From: Scalesia atractyloides
Lineage: Eukaryota > Streptophyta > Magnoliopsida > Asterales > Asteraceae
Length of the DNA stretch: 64,000 nt
Direction: 5' to 3'
NCBI GenBank assembly: GCA_947069175.1
Contig: CAMTDV010000017.1
Span: forward strand, 47,625,137-47,689,136
Shown here piece by piece: positions 42,150 through 53,247 of the stretch. Position 1 is the first letter of the stretch. Each line of letters opens with the position of its first letter. The position numbers were made by a program, and so were the translations under genes. Below the pieces are notes generated by a model. It saw only the letters and a list, made by a program, of their open reading frames with translations, ran no database searches and was not told where the DNA came from.

Positions 42150-44302
42150 TTAATTCATGGGTGTCTTAGTCGGCACTCCATTTTTGAATTTTAAGATCTG
42201 TTGGCTTTCTTGGGTGAAGCTTTATTGAAGATGAGTTGGGTGAGGAAGGTCTGCTGAAAGGCTTTGATAATGTTTCTCTAAGTTGCGCTTGCAGCATTAG
42301 TGTGGTAAAGAAGTTGGCATTTCAAGGCATCCTTCCTATTTTCTTCATATCTCTGCTAATCATTTTTATCCATCTCTCTTTGTCGTTTTGGATGGTTTTA
42401 GGCAATTGTGGATAGAGTAGAGGATAAAGATGGCCTTTTGGGACATAGGTCTGTTTTGAAGCAGAGGTTGGAAGAGCAGTGGTTGAAACAGGACAATCTG
42501 CTCAGATGTACCATACTAAGCAGCAACCAACTCTTCTTTCATTCTTTTAATCTTCAAGACTTGATCTTGATCCCCAATTTATGCTCTCTTCCAGTTTGGT
42601 GGAGTTGCTTTCATTGCTGGGTTTTTAAGCAAAATTTGGATCCTTTCAGCTTCTTCTTGAAGATCTTCTGCAGACCAATTCTTAAATTGTGCTCTGGTTG
42701 CTTTGTATGGTCTATGAATCATGATGTGCTGTAGAAGATCTTGTCTCAGATCAGGGTCGACTTTTGTAGTTTTCTCTAACTGTGACTTGCAGAGATCCTT
42801 GGGAAAATGTTCAATGTGACTGACTTTTTCAAGCTGCAACTGCATTGCATTTTGCAAGGTTCTGTCATCTTTACCTTCATTCTTTTTCTTTGCAATAGAT
42901 TCTGCTTGTCTGACTTTTAACGGCATGTATTCTTCAATGTTCCTTGGTTTTCGATACCCACAAAGAGAAGGAAATTCCCTTTTTGTTGGATCCTCTATCT
43001 CATAAAACGATTCCAGCTCTCCTTTTACAACATGAAGTTCAAGAGGATAGAGAGAAGCTAGTTGAAATTTTGAAATGGAGAGATGAGCATACAAGAGATT
43101 TGAGGATTGAGGTGATGGTGGAGATGGTTTTGGTGGCTGTGATGTGGGTGTAGGTTTTGATGGAATTGATGAGGTCAGTGGTTGTGAAGATATGGGTATG
43201 AGTGATGGGATTTCTTTTTCTTCATCATCACCAACTACAAAAGTTTTTCTTTTGCTTTGAATTTGATTTTTGGAGAAGATGGGGGTTGAGGAATTCTTGT
43301 TGGTGTGGTCATTGGTTGGGTAAGGATGGAAAAAGTTATTATAGCAGTGGTTTGTGAAAAAACTATTGTAACCACTGCTATGTTAACAACTGGTGACACA
43401 ATAGGAGTTATAACATCTGCTGGGTGGTTCTGGTTTTTGATAGTGAACTTGTGTTGGGTTGAGCAGTAGATACAACAGGAATCGTCACAACAGAGGTTTT
43501 AGAAGATGTGGATATTGGTTGCCTTGTTTTTCTAACAGGTCTCTTCTTTCTTGAAGAACCAACGTCTTCTTTTTCCTTTTGCTGATCTAATTTTTGTTGT
43601 ACTGCACTTTTGCTCTCTGCCCTCAAATTCTTCAACCTTTTCTGCTTATCAACAGCAATCTTTTCAGACTATATATTCAAAGATTCATCAATTTCTTTTC
43701 CTGGAGTTGAAGTAGTTGTTGCAGCAGTTGTTTCAGGCTCTTTTGGCTTGACCAAAGGATCTGGCTGTAATTTCTCAATGTTTCTTTCTCCCCCTTTTTA
43801 GTATCATCAGTGACATCGTCTGGGAAGATAGTAGTAGGGGCAGAGCTAATAGTTTTGAGCAAATGATCTTTAATGGCTTTATGTCAGCTTGGGTATCTTT
43901 GTACCTAGCCTCAACCATTTCCGTGGTAAATTTCATGTGGGTGTTGTGTTAAGCCTATGCTAAACTACTTTGAGCTGCAATGACAGGTTGGATCATATTC
44001 CAAAGCTCAGCATTGGTTTGAGAAGAAGAGACAGGTGGTTGAGATTGACTTTGTAGAAGTTGTTGCATCATTGTTTTAAGATCACCAATGGAAGATTCCA
44101 TTGATGTCATCCTCTCCGTCAATTCCTTGTATCTTAGCTCATCACCTAATTTAATAAGATCATTTGAACTCCCACCAGTGGTAGTTTTATCTGTGTTATC
44201 ACTAGGAGAAGTTTCCTTCAAACCTTCAGACACAAATGCCCATTTTTCTTGGTACTGGGGACTTCCAACTGGATCAGAAGTTTCCTTCAAACCTTCAGAC
44301 AC
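42150..44302 (-). pseudogene. Extra ORF after pol of V, broken
   Basis: Minus readings 44302-43955 (MSEGLKETSDPVG, then a short coil KELTERMTSMESSIGDLKTMM), 43862-43677, 43635-43408 (basic SSRKKRPVRKTRQP) and 43094-42579 (VVKGELESFYEIEDP, then YKATRAQFKNWSAEDLQ). Stops and frame changes interrupt them. A 69-bp in-frame direct repeat lies at 44208-44311 (EGLKETS twice). Composition and layout resemble R's extra ORF (27716-29733). It would lie downstream of pol. No membrane segment seen. Y cut it at 42150. Confidence 0.65.
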
Positions 44303-45123
44303 AAATGCCCCTTAATCTTTGTTGTCAATCAAATTCATGACATTCGTACACTTTCAATCTTTGTTTAATTTTGATCTTTCAAACCTTTTTCTAGAAGTGA
44401 AATCATAAACCGGTACGCAAACGTAATCAGTTTAACGCGACATACACTCCGGGACAAGGACATAAGCTAAACATACCCTTTACATAACTTAGAAATAAGT
44501 TTTGAAAGGTTCGGTACGGCAAAAACATGCTTATTCGAGCTTAGGGACTATTTGCGACAACTGTGAAAGTTTGCCAATTCTCGTATTTCTTAATACAAAC
44601 CCTATTTACACATCCAAAATTTTTTGTAATTAATAAAATGTTGTATTTATTGATAAGAATGCAAAAATATCAGTCGTTGCACAATTTCGGTCGTTTTCGT
44701 GCTCTTTATAGCGTTTGTCGTAATTAAGCGAAAAACGCAACCGTACAACCGAACAAACCAAAATCCACGATATTTTTGGACAGAATTCAAGTCACGTATG
44801 CTTTAACTTCCTCATAGAGCCTAAAAATTGGGTTAAAAGGGGTTAAAAGTGACAAAACGCGATGAAACAAGTCCTTGGGCCAAATCAGCCATTTTTGAAA
44901 CTTTTTCCCTTGCTAGGGCCTTACGGACCGTAAGACCTAAGCCCATATGGTCCGTATGGGGTCCCCAGCTCAGTAGCTTCTTGGTTGCAACTTGGCAGCT
45001 TCACAACTCGTTCCTTGGCCATCAAGTTCGCGATTTTTCCACCAATTCACCTCCTTTGGACATGTGTGATGCCACTCAGCAGTTCATAACACCTCATGGG
45101 CACTTGTCATGATTTGGTGACCT

Positions 45124-45150
45124 CTTGATCACTATAAATAGGTGATCAAG
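45124..45150 (+). promoter_or_regulatory. TATA box as loop of a perfect 9-bp hairpin
   Basis: CTTGATCAC, then TATAAATAG, then GTGATCAAG. The arms are exact reverse complements and the loop is exactly the TATA box. The Z2 LTR counterpart (near 48225) has ACTATAAATTCC without the arms. Confidence 0.8.
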
Positions 45151-46376
45151 TTGCCTATTCAACTTGCATCTTTATTATTTCTTTCTCTCTTCTATTGGAG
45201 CTTGCTTCTGCTTATAGAGGCCTCCTACTGAAGATCTAACCTTCCTTGAACACAAGTAAGTGTTCTTTCCTTAGTCTTGTTCATTATTTTAGCTTATTTT
45301 GAGCGAAAAGTCAAACAGTTGGCTTTCTGTTTGATTTTCGGTTCTGACCATTTTTGGTCAAGTCAAAGTTCAATTGAACTTTGCAACGTGATCGTAATAA
45401 CAAAGGTTATGATCCCTAGCGATTGCACCTTCTGATTACCACGTTTACTAGTCGAAGTGACGAGTCAAAGTTTCGGTCAAAGATGCGCATTATGTGTATT
45501 TTATGACGAAACCATTTTTGGGTATCAAAACACGAAGTTTTAGTACCAAATCAGTTTTGCAACTTAGTTAGACATGTTTTGACATGTCTAACTCGTCGCT
45601 TCTAGTTTAGTGCTTATTTAGGGTCATAAGTCAAGCGATCTTGACCACCGCTTTAACTTTCGAATCCGACCCGTTTGGTCGATCTTAGGATCCGACCAAA
45701 CACATGTATGTGACCATAGTTGCATAGGGAATAACCTCCTGAGGTTATAACTTATGGTCACGTCGTTTGGTTAGTGTTATGATCAGTCGTTCTTATGTTC
45801 CTTAGAAATGACCAAAATGACCTTTTTGCACATAAATCCTTTTTTAACATATGTAACCACATTTTTGACATATAAACTGATGTTATAACATTTTCAAACA
45901 TGTTTGGGCATTTAAGACTTATCATAGGACATGTTTAACTATCCGATCACGCATTTACGCAAATGACACCTTAAAGTAGCGTAAACTACCCTAACGGGTC
46001 ATAACAGGTCAAAAGCACTTAGGATCACTTTCAAATCCAAATGTTAAGTTTATTAAATCATGCCATATGAGTTAAAACCCTCATTTGATTTATAAAAATT
46101 CATTCTATCTGATCCACCGATTAAAGTCCCGACTTATTAACATAGTTATTCGATATTAGGAACCACTTGAATCCTTGACTCTCCAAGCGTTGTTTGATCT
46201 TATATACAAGACTTATACGTAATCCCGAGTGAGTTCATAGTCCCCTCTTTTATGCTTTTCAAATGTTTTAGGGGGATTCATATGTGCCTATTACTACTTT
46301 CGGTTTTCATGACATTATACATGTTTTGATTATCTAGTACATATAGTACATGGTCTCAAAGACATTTACCTGGTAC

Positions 46377-46592
46377 ATTGACTTAGTATACCTACACATG
46401 CTTCAAAGACATTTTACATGGTATATTGACTTAGTGTAATTACACATGGTTTCAAAGAAATTTTACATGGTATATTGACTTAGTATACTCACACATGGTT
46501 TCAAAGACATTTTACATGGTATATTAACTTAGTATACCTAGTACATGATTTTCAAGGACATTTTGCTTTGTATGTTGACTTAGCATACCTAG
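46377..46592 (+). repeat. 50-bp tandem repeat in S
   Basis: Five units starting near 46377, 46424, 46473, 46523 and 46575, of the type ATTGACTTAGTATACC, then CACATGGTTTCAAAGACATT. Same repeat as in Z2 at 51213. Confidence 0.85.
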
Positions 46593-47212
46593 TGTCACAC
46601 CCCGACCGCGTAAAACAACAAACCACGGCGGAATCGTCGGGGAGTGTCGTAACAGAACTATTGTTTCAACAACCATGGCATAACAAGTTAAGTTTTATTT
46701 AATAGAATTGTTTACATTGTCTGGAAATTAAACATAAAACATAATATAAGTTAAATTGTCTTCATGTTTTAAATCACTAAAGCCCAAAGTCCCTCCTAAG
46801 TGTCGCATGATCAACCTTAAGCTTTCGCTCCTGAAACGTATGTGAAAATAAAGTACGTCAGAATAAAAATGCCTATGAGTAACATAGGTTTTGCATTTAA
46901 GATTCATGGCCTAGAATGTTTAAAGGAATACTTAGTTAAAAAGTGGCCATAATATACTTACAAAATGTTTTCTTTTATAAAACACGATATACAATTGCTA
47001 AAAACAATGATATAAAAGAATATGTATGGTTAAATCATTAACCAAAATATATGTCATATCTCGTGTAAAAATGTCGTGTCATATATAAAAATGTCTTGTC
47101 TTGTACTTTGTTTGAAATAATTTAGATAACAACACGATATGCAATATGATAAAAACACTTATATATAGGAAGTACCAGCGGTGTATCCACCATGCTTTTA
47201 TCATATTACACC
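46593..47212 (-). repeat. U: gypsy LTR piece, interrupted by Z2
   Basis: Starts TGTCACACCCCGACCGCG, the same type of LTR terminus as Z1 (TGTAACACCCCAATCGCG), and keeps the same order: GCCCAAAG...GCATGA...GAAACGTATGTGAAA, then a hairpin module (H6). It continues at 56310 after Z2. Its far end is not recognised: T begins soon after. Confidence 0.75.
47117..47212 (-). repeat. Hairpin module H6, right arm split by Z2
   Basis: Left arm 47117-47157 (TAATTTAGATAAC ... AATATGATAAAAACA). The right arm starts 47193 (TGCTTTTATCATATTACACC) and goes on at 56310-56329 (ATCCAGTTATTTAAATCA). The inner arms TATGATAAAA/TTTTATCATA pair perfectly though they differ from the AATAAGAACA arms of H1 and H4. Loop core intact with GATACACC for GATACGCC. 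Confidence 0.8.
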
Positions 47213-49531
47213 TGTGACATCTGAGTCGTTTCAACTATCATACAATTTCAAATCCAATGAAATCTTGCATTTCATTCCCAGAAGTTGTATAATTACATGT
47301 GACATCCACACAGTTAAGTTCATTTACAATTTCGACACTTCAAAGCTTTTTCTGGAAGATATACGTAAAATGTTACGCAAATGTAATCCGTTTAATGCAA
47401 CGTATATTCCGGAATAGTGATATACGCTAAACATACCCTAAATATCCTTTACAGAACTTAGGAATAAGTTTTGAAGGGTTTGGTATGTCAAAAACAAGCT
47501 TAATCGATCGCAGGGACTATTTACGACAAACTTTGAAAGTCTGCCGATTCTCGTAGCAACGTAAACTCTGGAACCAAGTCACAAGCTGAACATACCTTAA
47601 ATAACCTTTACATAACTTAGAAATAAGTTTTGAAGGGTTCGGTATGGCAAACTTTAGGGGCTATTTTGGAAATTCTACGAAACTATCCCGTTTTGCGTAT
47701 TTCATTGTCTGGAACCTGTACGCGCATCCAAAAATTTTTGTAATCATTAAATCTTGTATTTTAATGATTGGAATGCAAAAATACATTTCGTTACACATAC
47801 GGTCATGCATGCGTTCGTTATGATTTTCGTCGTAATTAACCGAACACCGCAACCGTACGACCAAACCAACCGACATCCGGGACATTTTTGAACACATTTC
47901 AAGTTCCCTATGCTTTATCGTCCTTATGAAGCTTGAAAATCAAGTTAACGGGTGTTAGAAGTGCAAAAACGCGACAAAATTGGTGCAGGGCCTGTTTTGC
48001 CATTATTTGAAACTTGCTGCCAGACCACCTACTTACGGACCGTAAGCATTGGACCCATACGGTCCGTGAGGGTGCTCCAGCACATCAGAAAGGTGGTAGC
48101 AGTTGGTTAACACTCTAGATGACTATGCAAACTAACTTGCAACCCATTCTCTTGCTTCTAACTAGTGTTATGACACTAATCTAATTCAGTGATGACTCAT
48201 GGACACATGTCTTGATCCTATAACTCCAATTCAACTATAAATTCCATGTTCTTCTTCACATTTGAACTTTTACAACACCCACTTTTGCTCTCATCTGCAT
48301 TTATCTGAAGTAGCAACCATTTGGAGATCATCTTCTGAGTTCTAGGGCTCTCCTAGAGTGTTTGTAAGTGTTTCTTCCGGATCTTTTTCAATTCCTTTTG
48401 TATTTGAGCTAAAAATCAAACAGTTTGACTTCTGTTTGACTTTCAGTTCTGACCATGAATTGGTCAAATCAAAGTCCAATTGAACTTTAAAACGTGATCG
48501 TGATCAGGATCGTTATGATCCTTAATGATCATGCCTACTTATTACCACGTTTACTAGTTGTCGTGACGAGTCAAAGTTTTGGTCAATAATGCGTAAAATG
48601 CGCATTATAGGACGGAACAATTTTTGGGTATCAAAACCCTTTGTGTTGATACCAAACCAGTTTTATAAACTTAGTTAGACATGTTTAACATGTCTAACTC
48701 GTCACTTTTAGTATAGTGCTTGTTTAGGATCGTTTGTTGAACGGTTTCGACCACCACTTTGACTTTCGAATCCGACCCGTTTGGTTGATCTTTGAACCCA
48801 ACCAAATACATATTTGTAACCACAGTTGAGTAGGGAATAACCCTCTGAGGTTATACCTTATGGTCACGTCTGTTATGCTATGTCGCTAGTTATGCATTTA
48901 TAAATGACCGAAATGCCCTTTTTGCGCATTAATCAACTTTAAGCATATGTGATCCACATTTTGACTTATACACTGATGTTATAACATAATCAAACATGTT
49001 TTGGCATATAGGACTTATCATAACACATATCTAACCATCCGATCACGCGTTTACGCTAATGATCCGATAAAGTAGCGTAAACTACTTTAACGAGTCATAA
49101 TGGGTCAAAAGCACTTAGGAACCTTTCCAAATCAGAATGTTAACTTTATTAAACAATTTCATATAAGTTCCAACACTCATTTGGTTTATAAAGTCTCATT
49201 CTATCCGATTCTTCCGTTTTTTCCTGACTTATTTACATGTTATCCGACTCATTAGGACACACTTGATTCCTTGATCTTTGGGCTTTGTTCACAGATTCAC
49301 ACAAGGCTTATCCGCAAATCCCATGCGAGTACATTGCTCCCCTCTTTTATGTTTTGCAAATGTTTTGGGGTGATTCATATGTGCTAAGTTGTTTTCAATG
49401 TTCAAATACTATGGTTTATATAACAATATGGTTTCAATAATGTGATACAACTGGTTGGTGCGTTATCCATGATACGAATGACATTCATTAACATTGTTAT
49501 GCCGCCCAGTAGTAAGTTATGGTACCATAGG
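47213..49531 (+). repeat. Z2 5' LTR, 3' end deleted
   Basis: Starts TGTGACATCTGAGTCG and follows the 3' LTR up to GGTACCATAGG, equal to 55434. The next base pairs are gag (AAATGGCTGCT). GGTAC occurs at both parents of the joint (LTR and gag of Z1), suggesting a microhomology deletion. Includes a TTACGGACCGTAA palindrome pair at 48032. Confidence 0.9.
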
Positions 49532-49533
49532 AA

Positions 49534-50581
49534 ATGGCTGCTCTAATTTCTCAGCAAATGGCTGCTGTGCTCCCAAACCTTGTGACTCAACTTAATCAGG
49601 CCTACAATAACAATAACAACAATGCACCTACTCCGTGCAACTTCAAACAATTCAACTCGGCCAAACCACTCAACTTCACTGGGTCTGGGGGAGCTACGGG
49701 GCTCCCACAATGGTTTGAGAGTATTGAAAACACCTTCCGCCATGTTTAGTGTTCGAACGAGTGAAAAGTAGAGTTTACTACGAGTGTTTTCCAAAAGAGG
49801 GCACTCACGTGGTTGAATGGAATTATGAGGGATAGAGGCGCGGATGTAGCACTGGCTCAGACATGGGAGAAGCTGAGAGCTCTTATGATAAAAGAGTTTT
49901 GCGCACGTCATGAGAAAAGGGCACTAGAGAACGAATTCCACGATCTGAAACATGACAGTGAGGAACATCATGCCTACACTGACCGATATGAGGAACTAAG
50001 TTTGTTGTGTCGTACCATGGTTACGCATTTGGGTAAGGCAATCGAAAAGTACATTGATTTGTTACTGGTAGCAACCCTACCACCGTTCGACAGGGTATCG
50101 AACTATCTGCTACCCTGACTGAGTCTCAAATCAAGAAGGGTAAACTTTTCCTCAAAGGTGATAAGAAACCATCTGACAAGAACACTACAACTGAAACCGC
50201 CAAGAAGTCAAAGAAGCGTAAAGTTTCCCAGAACTTTGCAGTAGTTGCACAGAACAACCAAGCTGCCCCCAATCAACCAGCACAACACCTTGCGAGGAAA
50301 CCTTGTGCTGGTACAACACCTATATGCAACAGGTGCAATGCTCATCATCAGGCTCACCTACAATGTCGTCAATGCAGTTTGTGTGGCGACTTGGTCATTT
50401 AGCAAACGTCTTTCGATCAGCTCGAGCTAACTTTCCCCAGGTTCTTGCTACAACTGTGGCGAGATGGGTCATTTTAGAAACAACTGCCCGAGAATTGTTA
50501 ATGCAAATCCTTCACATGGATGAGCATTTCACATATATTAACGAGACTCGAGTCAACAACAATGCAACTATGAACAATTAA
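49534..50581 (+). pseudogene. Gypsy Gag of Z2, broken
   Basis: Starts MAALISQQMAAVLPNLV, with poly-Asn and PTPCNFKQFNSAKPLNFTG, then WFESIENTFRHV and two stops (49748 to about 49765). It continues TWLNGIMRDRG and HEKRALENEFHDLKHD, frame-shifts near 50055, and shows CNRCNAHHQAHLQC with the next knuckle stopped at 50400. The last knuckle, CYNCGEMGHFRNNC (50447-50488), has intact CX2CX4HX4C ligands. Closest relative in the window: Z1 gag. Confidence 0.9.
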
Positions 50582-51212
50582 GTTGTTATCTGTTTCTCTT
50601 TTGTTTACCAAGAACTTTGAAAACACTTTGATTATCTATAAATAAATTTGGTTGTTTCCATTTTATTTACAAATGTGATTACATGTATGTGTGGTACACC
50701 CCTAAAATACCAATACCAAGGACATTATTCCTTGCAAATCAAACTACTCTCGTAGTTTCTTCCATTTTGTGATTGCCCGCGATCTCCACAGAAAAAAAAT
50801 CCTAAGTACACGTTTTTTTTAAGAAACAAACACAAGGTACACGTTATGACATCTAACAAGATACTCGAAGTACTGCTTCAAAAATCCTTGCTTGGATACC
50901 TAAGGGTACTTTTCAGAAGTCCTTAATTGGTCTTATGCAATATGTTTATGTGCATTTCAATATTTTCTCGTTTTCATTATACCATACATAGTAAAGGATT
51001 TCAAATATATCTTACACGATTTCAAAAAGACATTTCACATGGTTTTCAAATATTTTAACATCGCATATTTACTTAATATACAAAGTGCATAATTTCAAAA
51101 TATATATTTTCAAAAACATTCGAAGACATTTCACATGATATCAAAACATTTTAACATTCCATATTTACCTAATATACCAAGAACACTGTTTTTAAAGACA
51201 TTTTGCTTGTAT
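50582..51212 (+). other. Z2 region after gag, no gene seen
   Basis: AT-rich DNA with no protease or RT motif. From about 50980 it grades into degenerate copies of the repeat that is clear from 51213. Confidence 0.55.
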
Positions 51213-51490
51213 GTTGACTGAGCATGCTAGCACATTGATTTCAAGGATACTTTTGCGGCATATGTTGACTTATCATATGAGCAAATTGATTTACATTGCA
51301 TCTTGCTATGAATGTTGACTAAGCATACTAGTACATGATTTTCAAAGATATTCTTGCTATGCATGTTGACTGAGCATACTAGTACATGATTTTCAAAGAC
51401 ATTCTTGCTATGTATGTTGACTGAGCATATCAAGTACACGGTTTTCAAAGACACTTTGCATCATATGTTGACCTAACATATCTAGTGTCT
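51213..51490 (+). repeat. 51-bp tandem repeat in Z2
   Basis: Six units starting at about 51213, 51260, 51311, 51362, 51414 and 51466: ATGTTGACTGAGCATACTAG, then TACATGATTTTCAAAGACATTC. Two neighbours (51311, 51362) are almost identical. Confidence 0.88.
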
Positions 51491-51674
51491 GGTTTTCGAA
51501 ACATTTTTGCCACTCAAGTCTCAAAATCCTTATAAGATCTTCCTATCTTCATAGTTAGATTCTTATGGATGTTTAAAGTACTAGGTTGAAGTCCTTGATT
51601 AGATTCGTTGTGTACTTTAATACGTATGTACAAATTGATGACCAAGTCGATGATTATGGGTTTATCTGATTAGT

Positions 51675-51791
51675 AGTGATTTAGATAACAAAACGAGTGT
51701 AATACCATAAGAGCATGGTAGATACGCCGATGGTACTTCCTATATATAAGTGTTCTTATTGTGTCACCTTTGTATCGTTATCCGGATCACT
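51675..51791 (+). repeat. Hairpin module H7
   Basis: Left arm 51675-51715 (AGTGATTTAGATAAC ... CCATAAGAGCA), loop TGGTAGATACGCC...TATATATAAG, right arm 51751-51791 (TGTTCTTATTG ... GTTATCCGGATCACT). Plus strand, the same sense as Z2. Confidence 0.8.
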
Positions 51792-51959
51792 ATAGGATCT
51801 TTGGTGTTCAAGTCGATTCAAATGCTCGCTATCCAAATCCTTGTAGAATCTTCCATATCTTAATATGATAGATTCTCAGAAGGACATCCAACAGTGCTAT
51901 CTTAAATCCCTAATGGGCTAATCTATGCAAATAGTTAGACCCTTGGATTTTAAGGTGCT

Positions 51960-52540
51960 ATTCCAAAGTTAAAGAGATTGATTCGCCAATCTAGTTAAAG
52001 AGGCCTTTCAGGGTCTAGTTAAAGAGATCATTCCTTGATCTAGTTAAAGAAACCTTTCAGGGTTTAGTTAAAGAGGCCTTTCAATTATTCGTTGATCTAG
52101 TTAAAGAAACCTTTCAGAGTTTAGTTAAAGAGGCAGGCCTTTCAGGGTCTAGTTAAAAGAGATCATTCATTGATCTAGTTAAAGAAACCTTTCAGGTTTA
52201 GTTAAAGAGGCCTTTCAGGGTCTAGTTAAAGAGATCATTCGTTGATCTTGTTAAAGAAACCTTTCATGGTTTAGTTAAAGAGGCCTTTCACGGTCTAGTT
52301 AAAGAGATCATTCGTTGATCTAGTTAAAGAAACCTTTCAGGGTTTAGTTAAGAGGCCTTTCAGGGTCTAGTTAAAGAGGCCTTTCAGGGTCTAGTTAAAG
52401 AGACCTTTCAGGGTCTAGTTAAAGAGATGGCACGTCAATCTAGTTAAAGAGATAATGTGATGATCTAGTTAAAGAGACTCTTTGGTGGTCTATTTAACGA
52501 GATCATTTGTTTATCTAATTAAAGAGACCCTTTTTGTGGT
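51960..52540 (+). repeat. Satellite-like array, unit TCTAGTTAAAGAGACCTTTCAGGG
   Basis: About twenty-two units of 23-27 bp over 580 bp. Two unit types alternate (GGCCTTTCAGGGT and GATCATTCGTTGATC, between TTAAAGA phrases), giving a higher-order period near 70-75 bp. A few stray units lie at 55530-55580 in the LTR. Confidence 0.88.
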
Positions 52541-52701
52541 CTAGACAAGTCATCGCATGTTTACTCGTTTGATTTTGCCCTACACATCACAAAATGAACT
52601 ATGCAGACTATGCAACGTATTGAGTAAATATGGATGCATACATAATTATAAGATCCATTGCATAGAAAACCATAGCAAGTTTTGTAATGTGTAAGAACCA
52701 T

Positions 52702-52819
52702 AGTGATAAGAATAACGAAATGGGAACAATGTAATAAGGGCATGGTGGATACGCCGCTGGTACTTCCTATATATAAGTGTTCCTTATTACATTGCAAGTG
52801 TGGCGTTATTTAGGTTACT
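52702..52819 (+). repeat. Hairpin module H8
   Basis: Left arm 52702-52742 (AGTGATAAGAATAACG ... AATGTAATAAGGGCA) and right arm 52778-52819 (TGTTCCTTATTACATTGC ... CGTTATTTAGGTTACT). The inner AATGTAATAAGG/CCTTATTACATT pair perfectly for 12 bases. Loop identical to H2. Confidence 0.82.
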
Positions 52820-53247
52820 AGTAGTTCTGGACCTTGGCCAAAGTTGTTTTAATCTTTCACTCTCCAACTCCAACTTCGAGCATACACATGTTTCCTATAA
52901 TAGTCTATATATGAAACATTCTTCCATACGTTGTTCGAAACCCCAAAGTTCACACCCTCTTCGAATTCTTCTACTACAAGAATGTCACTTTGGCTCTCTT
53001 CTGAGATTCAGTAAAATTAAAGGTGTCATTCACCTACCTATTAGAATGAAGTTTAGAATTTCGAATCTAAACTCATTCCTATAGAGAATAGATGAGTACA
53101 ATTAACAAAGTTCGTTGGGAATCTAAATGTGGCCCAGAGTTTTACACAGGGAACGAAAAATCGTTTGAAAGCGATACACTCACATCTGTTTTCACAAGTT
53201 TCCTCTAAATTAAATTTTGTGACGAAATTTCCTAAAGTAGGTTAGAC
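52820..53247 (+). other. Z2 end of internal region and PPT-like tract
   Basis: No gene. It ends TAAAGTAGGTTAGAC directly before the LTR start TGTGACA at 53248, an altered version of Z1's AAAGTAGGGGAGAC polypurine tract. Confidence 0.6.

Larger units (their letters stand above)
35568..44383 (-). mobile_element. V: 3' part of a second W-like copia element, interrupted by a solo LTR and Y
   Basis: Starts with a PPT (35568-35578) next to the shared LTR. V pieces: 35568-35633, 36045-36194 and 42150-44383. The last carries the extra ORF. V is cut on its right at about 44383, where gypsy LTR sequence (S) begins, so gag and pol are not here. Confidence 0.78.
44380..46592 (+). repeat. S: truncated gypsy LTR joined to internal repeats
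   Basis: Plus-strand homologue of the Z2 LTR from TTTTTCTAGAAG (Z2 53385) through the AACGCAACCGTAC block, the TTACGGACCGTAA block (44931) and a TATA region to GGGGGATTCATATGTG (46264). The LTR start is lost at V's junction. After about 46290 the DNA is a 50-bp tandem repeat that in Z2 lies inside the element (51213-51490). So LTR and internal sequence have been fused by deletion. Confidence 0.75.

Noticed and set aside
44849..45112. 87-codon reading in S
   Set aside because: In LTR promoter-proximal DNA; the corresponding Z2 LTR does not keep the frame.
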